NCBI RefSeq assembly: GCF_031179285.1
Contig: NZ_JAPSHY010000010.1
Location: 62,001-126,000 of the forward strand
From: Microbacterium sp.
Lineage (GTDB): Bacteria; Actinomycetota; Actinomycetes; Actinomycetales; Microbacteriaceae
DNA length: 64,000 bases
Direction: 5' to 3'
A program made the position numbers and the translations under genes. Below are positions 57,009 to 64,000 of the stretch, piece after piece (the first letter of the stretch is position 1; each line of letters opens with the position of its first letter). The notes under the pieces were generated by a model, which had not been told where the DNA came from, ran no database searches, and worked only from the letters and a program-made list of their open reading frames with translations.

Positions 57009-58097
57009 TCAGCGGCCGGACATCTTGGGTGCGAAGAGCTTCGCGAGAAGGCGGGCGCCGAGGTTCAGCACCATGACGATGAGGATCAGGGTGAGCGCAG
57101 AGGCCCAGGCGCGGTCGAAGAACGCTTCGGGCGGGATGCCGGGGTACTTCGCCTGCATGTACGAGAACACGGGCAGGGTGGCCATCTGTCCGCTGAACAT
57201 GTTGAGGTTCATGTTCGGCACCATGCCGACGGTGAGCAGAAGCGGCGCGGTCTCACCGATCACGCGCGAGATGGCCAGCATGATGCTGGTCATGATGCCG
57301 GCGATCGCCGTGGGGATGACGACCTTGACGATGGTCAGCCACTTCGGGACGCCGAGCGCGTAGGAGGCCTCGCGCAGCTCGTTCGGAACGATGCGCAGCA
57401 GCTCCTCGCTGCCTCGGACGACGACCGGGATCATCAGCACGGACAGGGCGAGTGAGCCCATGATGCCCATGCGGGTGCCGGGGCCCATGATGAGCGCGAA
57501 CACCGAGTAGATGAACAGACCGGCCACGATGGACGGGATGCCGGTCATCACGTCGACGAAGAACGTGATCGCGCGGGCGATACGGCCGCGGCCGTACTCG
57601 ACGAGGTAGATCGCGGTCATCAGGCCGACGGGTACCGAGATGATCGTCGCGCCGAGGGTGATGAGCAGGGTTCCCCAGATGGCATGCAGCGCACCGCCGC
57701 CCTCGCCGACGACGTTGCGCATCGAGAAGCTGAAGAACTCGCCGTCGAACCGCTGAAGGCCGTTGGCGACCACGGTGAACAGCAGTGAGATGAGGGGGAG
57801 CAGTGCGATGACGAAGGCTGTCGCGACGAGAGTCGTCATCACGCGGTTGGTCGCGTGACGGCGGCTCTCGGCGATCGACGAGATCACTCCGATCAGGATC
57901 ACGAACATCACCATGCCGACGAACACGGCACCGGCGATGTTGAACTCTGCGAGGTCGCCCCCGAGGTTCATGACGGCGAACAGAGCGCACGACGCTGCCA
58001 GGGCGAACGCGAGCAGAGCCCACGGCGCCCATTTCGGCAGTCGGCCCGCCGTCAGCGACACGCGCGACGGGGCGGCGGTGAGGGTGATGGCGGACAT
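57009..58097 (-). CDS. pstA: Phosphate ABC transporter permease PstA
   Basis: 362 residues with about eight hydrophobic segments, longer than enteric PstA because of an extra N-terminal region (two to three helices before residue 110). The binding-protein-dependent permease loop is [23 protein letters not shown]. It forms the channel with PstC. Its ATG overlaps the pstC stop (TGATG). Confidence 0.97.
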   Translation of the reverse strand: MSAITLTAAPSRVSLTAGRLPKWAPWALLAFALAASCALFAVMNLGGDLAEFNIAGAVFVGMVMFVILIGVISSIAESRRHATNRVMTTLVATAFVIALLPLISLLFTVVANGLQRFDGEFFSFSMRNVVGEGGGALHAIWGTLLITLGATIISVPVGLMTAIYLVEYGRGRIARAITFFVDVMTGIPSIVAGLFIYSVFALIMGPGTRMGIMGSLALSVLMIPVVVRGSEELLRIVPNELREASYALGVPKWLTIVKVVIPTAIAGIMTSIMLAISRVIGETAPLLLTVGMVPNMNLNMFSGQMATLPVFSYMQAKYPGIPPEAFFDRAWASALTLILIVMVLNLGARLLAKLFAPKMSGR

Positions 58098-59059
58098 CAG
58101 TTCGCTCCCGAGAATTCTGCGCGGCGTGAGACGATCCAGCGCGCGACCGCGTTGACCGCGAAGGTGACGATGAAGAGGATGAGGCCCGCAGCGATGAGCG
58201 TGCTGACTCCGTCGTCATGCGCCTCGGGGAACCGCAGTGCGATGATGGCGGGGATCGTCGTCGGGTTCTCCGGGTTCAGCAGGTTGAACGTGACGATGCC
58301 GAGCGGCGACAGGACGAGCGTGACGGCCATGGTCTCGCCGAGGGCGCGTCCGAGGCCCAGCATCGCGGCGGACACCATGCCGCTGCGGGCGAAGGGCAGG
58401 ACGGCCATGCGAATCATCTCCCAGCGCGTGGCGCCGAGGGCGAGCGCGGCCTCCTCGTGCAGCTTGGGGGCCTGGAGGAAGACCTCGCGACAGATGGCCG
58501 TCATGATGGGCAGGATCATCACCGCGAGCACCAGCGAGGCCGTGAGGATGGTCTTGCCGGTTCCGGAGGGCGTGCCGCTGAAGAGCGGGATCCAACCGAA
58601 GTACTCGTTCAGCCACTTGTAGAACGGCACCAGCATCGGCGCGAAGGTCAAGGCGCCCCACAGGCCGAAGACCACCGAGGGGACGGCGGCCAGCAGGTCG
58701 ATCACATAGCCGAGCAGGGATGCCAGTCGACGCGGTGCGTAGTGAGAGATGAAGAGCGCGATGCCCAGTGCGATCGGCGCGGCGATGACGAGTGCGATCG
58801 CCGAGGCCCACAGCGTGCCGAAGACGAACGGCCACACCCAGCTGAGGAACGACTCGCCCTCGAGGATGTGATTGTCGGACGTGTCGGGCTTGAACGCGGG
58901 CACGGCCTGCACGATCAGGAAGACGGCGACGGCTGCGAGGGTGATCAGGATCAGCGTCCCCGCACCGAGGGCTGTACCGGAGAAGATCCGGTCGCCCCGC
59001 CGCAGGAGGGCCTTGGACGGGCTGCCGCTCGGGGCTTGCTCCGTCGTGGTCGTGGTCAT
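58097..59059 (-). CDS. pstC: Phosphate ABC transporter permease PstC
   Basis: 320 residues with about six membrane segments. The EAA-like loop is LQAPKLHEEAALALGATRWEMIRM, and LLAAVPSVVFGLWG is the family-typical stretch. It pairs with PstA. It begins 132 bases after pstS, across a strong stem-loop, and overlaps pstA by one base. Confidence 0.97.
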   Translation of the reverse strand: MTTTTTEQAPSGSPSKALLRRGDRIFSGTALGAGTLILITLAAVAVFLIVQAVPAFKPDTSDNHILEGESFLSWVWPFVFGTLWASAIALVIAAPIALGIALFISHYAPRRLASLLGYVIDLLAAVPSVVFGLWGALTFAPMLVPFYKWLNEYFGWIPLFSGTPSGTGKTILTASLVLAVMILPIMTAICREVFLQAPKLHEEAALALGATRWEMIRMAVLPFARSGMVSAAMLGLGRALGETMAVTLVLSPLGIVTFNLLNPENPTTIPAIIALRFPEAHDDGVSTLIAAGLILFIVTFAVNAVARWIVSRRAEFSGAN

Positions 59060-59113
59060 GCGGTCCCGCTCCTCAGGATCTCGGGGTGGTGCTGGATGCT
59101 GCTCTCGGTGAAA

Positions 59114-59169
59114 GCGACGATGCCTTCGCGCTCAGGATCCCCAGAGGGGAAGCGCGAGGGCACCGTCGC
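59114..59169 (-). promoter_or_regulatory. Stem-loop between pstS and pstC
   Basis: On the transcript, gcgacggtgccctcgcgct pairs with agcgcgaaggcatcgtcgc over 19 positions, two of which are G-U, with an inner cccc/gggg stem. It lies 22 bases after the pstS stop in the 132-base gap. It could end or process part of the transcripts so that PstS is made in excess over the permeases. Confidence 0.75.
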
Positions 59170-59191
59170 TCAGCTTCGGATGAAGCGTGGG

Positions 59192-60295
59192 TCAGTCGAC
59201 GACGATCGCGTCGATCGCCGTAAGAACCTGCTCGCGCAGACCCTCGGAGATCGGGGCGCTGCCGGCCGACTCCTCACTGATCTTCTGACCCTCCTCAGAG
59301 GTGACGAACGTGAAGTACTCCTTGACGAGAGCGGCGACCTCGGGGTCCTCGTACTCGACGCAGCCGATCAGGTAGCTGACGAGGGCGATCGGGTAGGAGC
59401 CCTCGGGGGCAGCGGCCGGGTCGACGTCGAACGCGAGGTCGTGGTCGGAGCGACCCTCTTCGATCGGCGATGCCTCCACGAGTGCGGCGGCGGCGTCGGC
59501 CGAGTATGCGACGTACTCGTCGCCGTTCTTGACCGCGACCTGACCCAGCTCGCCGGTGCGCGAGGCGTCGGCGAAACCGATGTAGCCGACGCCGTTGCTG
59601 ATCGCATCGACGACGCCCGAGGTGCCGTCGGCACCCTCACCCGTCTGCAGCGGCCACTCGTCGGATGCCTCGTTGGTCCAGACCTCGGGCGCGGTGGCCT
59701 CGAGGTAGGCGGTGAAGGTCTCCTGCGTGCCGGACGGGTCGGCGCGGTGCACGGGGACGATCGCCTGGTCGGGCAGGTCGGCGTCCGGGTTCTGCTCCGC
59801 GATGGCCGGGTCGTTCCAGTTGGAGATGGTTCCCGCGAAGATGCCGGCGATCGTCGCGGCGTCGAGGTTCAGCGTGTCGATGCCCTCGAGGTTGAAGGCG
59901 ACCGCCACGGGGGAGATGTACGCGGGGATCTCGACGATGTCGCTCGAGGCGCAGGAGCCGAAGTCGCCGGCGGCGATCTCCTCGGCGTTGAACGCACGAT
60001 CGGAGCCGATGAAGTTCGACGAGCCGGCGATGAAGTTCTCGCGGCCGGTGCCCGATCCCGTCGCGGTGTAGAGCACGTTCGCTTCGGGGTTGGCGGTCTG
60101 GAACGCCGAGACCCAAGCCTGCTGCGCTGCCTCCTGCGAGGAGGCGCCGGTGGCCTCGATGGTGCCGGAGATGCTGGATTCGTTCGGCTCGCCGGTCGAG
60201 CCGCCGTTGCCGCCTTCATTCGCGGCGCAGCCGGCGAGGGTGAGGGCTGCGACGGCACCGATGGCGCCGATTCGTGCGATTCGGGAGATCTTCAC
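59192..60295 (-). CDS. pstS: Phosphate-binding lipoprotein PstS
   Basis: 367 residues. The signal peptide ends in the lipobox TLAGC (Cys23). The phosphate-binding site is recognisable in ISGTIEATGASSQEAAQQAW (Ser-rich loop), GSGTGRENFIAGSSNFIGSDR and HRADPSGTQETFTAYLE. It captures phosphate outside the membrane for PstCAB. A PHO box lies about 87-108 bases before the start. Confidence 0.97.
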   Translation of the reverse strand: MKISRIARIGAIGAVAALTLAGCAANEGGNGGSTGEPNESSISGTIEATGASSQEAAQQAWVSAFQTANPEANVLYTATGSGTGRENFIAGSSNFIGSDRAFNAEEIAAGDFGSCASSDIVEIPAYISPVAVAFNLEGIDTLNLDAATIAGIFAGTISNWNDPAIAEQNPDADLPDQAIVPVHRADPSGTQETFTAYLEATAPEVWTNEASDEWPLQTGEGADGTSGVVDAISNGVGYIGFADASRTGELGQVAVKNGDEYVAYSADAAAALVEASPIEEGRSDHDLAFDVDPAAAPEGSYPIALVSYLIGCVEYEDPEVAALVKEYFTFVTSEEGQKISEESAGSAPISEGLREQVLTAIDAIVVD

Positions 60296-60381
60296 TGTGG
60301 ATCCGTTCGATCGTGGATGGGTAAGGGCCCGGTGCAGGGCACACAGTGACGCTAGGGGTGGCGGTTAACGAGACTCTCCCG

Positions 60382-60403
60382 CACAGGTGAACGGGAGGTG
60401 AAC
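60382..60403 (-). promoter_or_regulatory. PHO box upstream of pstS
   Basis: On the minus strand gttcacctccc and gttcacctgtg form two contiguous 11-bp direct repeats, the arrangement of the actinobacterial PhoP-binding PHO box (GTTCACC units). A third weaker unit gttaacc lies 23 bases further on. A possible -10 (tagcgt) is at 60354-60349. Confidence 0.85.
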
Positions 60404-60457
60404 GAGCGTCGACTCTCTGGATTCGGTCGCGGCGCTCTCTGGACGTCCGCGGGGCCA

Positions 60458-61435
60458 TCAGAGCTTGGGAATATGTGTCTCGATCGAGATGATGCCGGAT
60501 CCGGGATTGGTCGCGGAAAGATGCACGACGGAGAATGCGGCCGGCTCCAGCGCGGACGCGCTGCCCAGATACGAGCCGTGCATCGTGCCCGTCGCGAGCG
60601 CGATCTCCGAGAGCAGCCCCGGCAGCACCGGTCCGTGACTGCACAGCACGGCCGGCTTGCCGCTGCGGACGCGCTTCCCGACGATCGAGCGCAGATCTGC
60701 GGTGCCGTCCTCCCACGCGTCCTGGCCGATCTGCTCGGTCTGCACCACTCGGCGGTCGAGCGCTCTGGCGAGCGGCTCGACGGTCTGCACGCAACGCACG
60801 GCGTCACTGGTGACGATCTTGCGCACGCCGAAGGCCCGAAGAGGGCCGGTGATCGATTTCGCCTGCCGGCGCCCGCGCTCAGTGAGGGGACGCGCGGCAT
60901 CCGCACCGTCCCACTCCGATCGGGGGAGCGCCTTCGCGTGACGCAGCGCGATGAGCGGGAAGGTGTGGAGCACGCCGTCGTCGACCAGATGCTCGAAGAA
61001 GTCGAGGATCTCGAGATCGACGGGATAGCTGAGGCGGGCTCGTGCCTTCTTCAGACTCACCCACTCGATCGCTGCGATCTCCCGATTCGGAACGAACGTC
61101 GATGCGCGGATCGCACTCTCCGTCGCCTGTGCCGCCCAGTAGTGCACGACCTTCTGCTTCTTGGACGCCAGGTGATAGCGGCTCACACCGATCGGCACCC
61201 CGAGCGAGACCCGGATGCCGGTCTCCTCGTGCACCTCGCGCACGGCCGTCTCGGCGAGCATCTCACCCGGATCGACCTTGCCTTTGGGCAGTGTGATGTC
61301 GCGGTACTTCGTGCGGTGGATCAGCAGGATGCGAAGCTTTCCGTCGATGATCCGCCACACCACGGCGCCGGCCGCGTAGACGGCCTTCTCGACCGACTTG
61401 GACCCCGCCGGAATCTGCGCCTCGCGAACGATCAT
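60458..61435 (-). CDS. NUDIX hydrolase fused to histidine phosphatase (MutT1-like)
   Basis: 325 residues. The N-terminal NUDIX domain carries the box [23 protein letters not shown]; the C-terminal histidine phosphatase starts [25 protein letters not shown]. This matches mycobacterial MutT1, which clears oxidised guanine nucleotides and diadenosine polyphosphates. It overlaps ppk by four bases (ATGA) and sits between ppk and pst, so it may tie nucleotide clean-up to polyphosphate metabolism. Confidence 0.93.
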   Translation of the reverse strand: MIVREAQIPAGSKSVEKAVYAAGAVVWRIIDGKLRILLIHRTKYRDITLPKGKVDPGEMLAETAVREVHEETGIRVSLGVPIGVSRYHLASKKQKVVHYWAAQATESAIRASTFVPNREIAAIEWVSLKKARARLSYPVDLEILDFFEHLVDDGVLHTFPLIALRHAKALPRSEWDGADAARPLTERGRRQAKSITGPLRAFGVRKIVTSDAVRCVQTVEPLARALDRRVVQTEQIGQDAWEDGTADLRSIVGKRVRSGKPAVLCSHGPVLPGLLSEIALATGTMHGSYLGSASALEPAAFSVVHLSATNPGSGIISIETHIPKL

Positions 61436-63606
61436 CGAACCGCCCGTGCGCGGCGGCGTCGCTGGATCAACCCCATGGTCTGATCCTGCAGGTCGACGAG
61501 CGGGTTCCCCTCAGCATCCTCGGCGTGGCGTTCCCATGCGCCGTCTGCCCCCAGATGCCATGAGATGGTACCGGGATCCAGTGCCAGGTCGAAGAAGGCC
61601 AGCAATTCCTTCAGATGCGCAGGATCCGTCACCCGCACCAGCGCTTCGACCCGACGGTCGAGGTTGCGGTGCATCATGTCGGCGCTGCCGATGTAGACCT
61701 GCGGGTCGCCGTTGTTCTCGAAGGCGAAGATGCGGGAGTGCTCGAGATAGCGGCCGAGGATGCTGCGCACCGTGATGTTGTCGCTGATGCCCTCGAGGTC
61801 ACTGCGCAGGCTGCAGATCCCGCGCACCCAGACGTCGACCTTCACGCCCGCTGCGCTGGCGCGATACAGGGCGTCGATGATGTCCTCATCGACCATGGAG
61901 TTCACCTTGATGCGGATGTGCGCCGGCTTTCCGGCGACGGCGTTCTTGCGCTCGTTGTCGATCTGCCGGATGAGGCCCTTGCGCAGGTGCAGGGGAGCCA
62001 CGAGCAGTCGCTTGAACTTCTTCTCGATGGCGTAGCCGCTGAGCTCGTTGAACAGGCGGGTGAGGTCCTTGCCGACCTGGGCGTCGGCGGTGAAGAGGCC
62101 GAAGTCCTCGTAGATGCGGCTGGTCTTCGGGTTGTAGTTGCCGGTCCCCACGTGCGAGTAGTGACGCAGCATCCCGTCCTCCTCACGGATGACGAGCGCG
62201 AGCTTGCAGTGGGTCTTGAGCCCGACCAGGCCGTACACGACGTGCACGCCGGCCTTCTCCAGTTTGCGCGCCCAGACGATGTTGTTGGCCTCGTCGAAGC
62301 GCGCTTTGACCTCGACCAGTGCGAGGACCTGCTTGCCGGCCTCGGCGGCGTCGATGAGCGCCTGCACGATCGGGCTGTCGCCGGAGGTGCGGTACAGCGT
62401 CTGCTTGATCGCCAGCACATGCGGGTCGCGCGCCGCCTGCTCGAGGAACGCCTGGACGCTGGTCGCGAACGATTCGTACGGGTGATGCACGAGCACGTCG
62501 GACTTGCGGATGGCCTTGAAGATGTCGGCGCGGCTGTTCGAACCGGTCGGCTGGAATGGCACTGCCGTCGTCGGCACGTGAGGCGGAAAGCGTAGATCGG
62601 GGCGCTCAATGCGGGACAGGTCGAACAGCCCGCGGAGATCGAGCGGGCCGGGGAGCCGGTAGATCTCCTGATCGGTGATGTCGAGCTCCTTCACCAGCAG
62701 GTCCCGCGTCAGCTCGTCCATGTCGTCGGTGATCTCGAGGCGGATCGGCGGTCCGAACCGGCGTCGGAGGAGCTCGGCCTCGAGTGCCTGGATGAGGTTC
62801 TCGCTCTCATCCTCCTCGATCTCCACATCTTCGTTGCGAGTGAGGCGGAAGGCGTGGTGGTCGAGCACCTCCATCCCGGGGAAGAGGTCTCCCAGATGGT
62901 TCGCGATGAGCTCCTCGAGGCGCAGGAAGCGCTTGATCTCGCCGGAGCCCGGCACCTCGACGAAGCGCGGCAGCATGGGTGGGACCTTGAGGCGCGCGAA
63001 CTCCTGACGGCCGGTGCGGGCATTGCGGATGCGGATGGCGAGGTTCAATGACAGCCCGGAGATGTACGGGAACGGGTGGGCGGGGTCAACCGCGAGCGGC
63101 ATGAGCACCGGGAAGACCTGCGCCTGGAAGTAGTCCGACAGGGCGGCGCGCTCGTCGTCGGTGAGCTCGGACCATTCGGTGATCTCGATCCCGGCATCGG
63201 CGAGCGCCGGACGCACCTGCGACGTCCAGGCCGCGGCGTGCCGCAGCTGCAGCTGATGCGCTTCTCGGGAGATGTCGGCCAGGGCGTCGACGGGAGAGCG
63301 TCCGATGTTGGTCGGCACGGCGAGACCGGTCATGATCCGGCGCTTCAGACCGGCGACGCGCACCATGAAGAACTCGTCGAGATTGCTCGCGAAGATCGCC
63401 AGGAAGTTGGCCCGCTCGAGTTCGGGGAGCGACGGGTCCTCGGCCAGCTCCAGCACGCGCTTGTTGAACGCGAGCCAGCTCAGCTCCCGATCCAGATAGC
63501 GGTGGTCGGGCAGCAGGGCGTCCGGAGACTCGACGGCATCGAAGTCGTCGTCTTCAGCGTCACCGAGGCCGGCATCGGCGAGAGCGGGATCGATCATGGG
63601 GTACAT
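61432..63606 (-). CDS. ppk: Polyphosphate kinase 1
   Basis: 724 residues. It reversibly makes polyphosphate from ATP. The N-terminal domain has [22 protein letters not shown], and the phosphorylated histidine region is [16 protein letters not shown] with [19 protein letters not shown]. The C-terminal [20 protein letters not shown] is also conserved. A PHO-like pair of repeats lies just before its start, and the MutT1-like gene follows by overlap. Confidence 0.98.
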   Translation of the reverse strand: MYPMIDPALADAGLGDAEDDDFDAVESPDALLPDHRYLDRELSWLAFNKRVLELAEDPSLPELERANFLAIFASNLDEFFMVRVAGLKRRIMTGLAVPTNIGRSPVDALADISREAHQLQLRHAAAWTSQVRPALADAGIEITEWSELTDDERAALSDYFQAQVFPVLMPLAVDPAHPFPYISGLSLNLAIRIRNARTGRQEFARLKVPPMLPRFVEVPGSGEIKRFLRLEELIANHLGDLFPGMEVLDHHAFRLTRNEDVEIEEDESENLIQALEAELLRRRFGPPIRLEITDDMDELTRDLLVKELDITDQEIYRLPGPLDLRGLFDLSRIERPDLRFPPHVPTTAVPFQPTGSNSRADIFKAIRKSDVLVHHPYESFATSVQAFLEQAARDPHVLAIKQTLYRTSGDSPIVQALIDAAEAGKQVLALVEVKARFDEANNIVWARKLEKAGVHVVYGLVGLKTHCKLALVIREEDGMLRHYSHVGTGNYNPKTSRIYEDFGLFTADAQVGKDLTRLFNELSGYAIEKKFKRLLVAPLHLRKGLIRQIDNERKNAVAGKPAHIRIKVNSMVDEDIIDALYRASAAGVKVDVWVRGICSLRSDLEGISDNITVRSILGRYLEHSRIFAFENNGDPQVYIGSADMMHRNLDRRVEALVRVTDPAHLKELLAFFDLALDPGTISWHLGADGAWERHAEDAEGNPLVDLQDQTMGLIQRRRRARAVR

Positions 63607-63619
63607 CTAAGCACCGCGA

Positions 63620-63637
63620 GGTGACGCCTGTGTGAAC
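63620..63637 (-). promoter_or_regulatory. PHO-box-like repeats upstream of ppk
   Basis: On the minus strand gttcaca (63637-63631) and cgtcacc (63626-63620) are spaced exactly 11 bases apart, as PHO units are. The match to GTTCACC is six of seven and five of seven, so this is a weaker site than the one at pstS. Confidence 0.5.
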
Positions 63638-63649
63638 GAGAAGCCCCGG

Positions 63650-64000
63650 TCACCGCGTCGCGGCGAGCGATTCGTCGTCGTAGACATTGAACCGGTAGCC
63701 GACGTTGCGCACGGTGCCGATGATCTGCTCCTGGTCGCCGAGTTTCGCCCGCAGGCGCCGCACGTGCACGTCGACGGTCCGGGTGCCGCCGAAGTAGTCG
63801 TAGCCCCAGACCTCGCTGAGCAGCTGCTCACGCGTGAAGACACGGGAGGGGTGGGTGGCGAGGAAGTGCAGAAGCTGGAACTCCTTGTAGGTGAGGTCCA
63901 GCGGCTTGCCGTGCAGTTTCGCGGAATAGGACTGCTCGTCGATCGTGATCCCCGACGCCTGCACACGAGTCGGTGCCGCCGCCTCGTCCCGCCGGGCGAG
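63650..64000 (-). CDS. GlnR-type OmpR-family response regulator (5' end outside window)
   Basis: The visible C-terminal 116 codons form a winged-helix DNA-binding domain: [55 protein letters not shown] and [12 protein letters not shown]. These stretches are nearly those of GlnR of mycobacteria and Streptomyces rather than of PhoP or RegX3. GlnR controls nitrogen genes and usually lies near pst and mshD genes. The receiver domain lies beyond the right edge, so the start cannot be placed. Confidence 0.85.
   Translation of the reverse strand, partial: LARRDEAAAPTRVQASGITIDEQSYSAKLHGKPLDLTYKEFQLLHFLATHPSRVFTREQLLSEVWGYDYFGGTRTVDVHVRRLRAKLGDQEQIIGTVRNVGYRFNVYDDESLAATR

Overview
The window looks like chromosome from a high-GC actinobacterium of the family Microbacteriaceae, most likely Microbacterium or a close relative. 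This rests on gene content and local order, roughly two-thirds GC, GTG/TTG starts, a small SRP RNA and actinobacterial families (DUF4244 pilin, CGNR protein, SigK/RskA, GlnR-type regulator). No search could be run, so the genus is an inference. There is no prophage, insertion sequence, CRISPR array or rRNA operon. Nearly everything is ordinary chromosomal coding sequence.

Layout. 1-4082 (-): moxR, DUF58 and transglutaminase operon. 4210-5601 (+): SRP RNA, rhomboid protease and a lysozyme-like secreted protein. 5654-8988 (+): pta-ackA. 9674-12903 (+): HAD mutase plus GH65 disaccharide phosphorylase. 13095-17127 (+): dnaX-recR-EamA transporter. 17351-20334 (+): aspartokinase, GNAT and asd. 20475-22599 (+): mqo and tdk. 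22735-24764 (+): LldR-type repressor and L-lactate dehydrogenase, with a pair of operators in the promoter. 24703-29672 (-): HAD, VanZ, tRNA-Pro, phosphoesterase and a class A PBP with PASTA domains. 29782-30461 (+): DUF4177 and RidA proteins. 30564-32531 (-): acs. 32682-32784 (+): candidate 6C RNA. 32900-35749 (+): compact Tad/Flp pilus locus. 35827-42098 (+): topA, tmk, holB and a secreted peptidase. 42183-44192: tRNA-Thr, nicotinamidase and small genes. 44218-49647: mixed accessory block with a DJ-1 protein, a transglutaminase-like protein, a TetR circuit and two rRNA methyltransferase-like genes. 49951-52310: tRNA-Lys and the SigK/RskA/fasciclin locus. 52340-55866 (+): a hypothetical, pabC and an acyl-CoA ligase. 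56192-64000 (-): pstSCAB, a NUDIX/phosphatase, ppk and a GlnR-like regulator.

How the genes work together. Several blocks form short pathways. Acetate overflow and recovery is covered by pta-ackA and acs. Lactate and malate oxidation feed the quinone pool through lldD and mqo. The GH65 enzyme with its HAD mutase would route a disaccharide to glucose-6-phosphate. Aspartokinase and asd open the lysine/threonine/methionine pathway. Phosphate uptake and polyphosphate synthesis (pst, ppk) share PHO-box-like sites.

The most interesting signals are: an adjacent pair resembling the avilamycin-resistance 23S rRNA methyltransferases AviRa and AviRb; a TetR repressor with matching ATACC-N4-GGTAT sites at three promoters; a candidate 6C RNA at the edge of the tad locus; a SigK-like promoter in front of a fasciclin lipoprotein beside sigK-rskA; and several structured or repeated intergenic elements.
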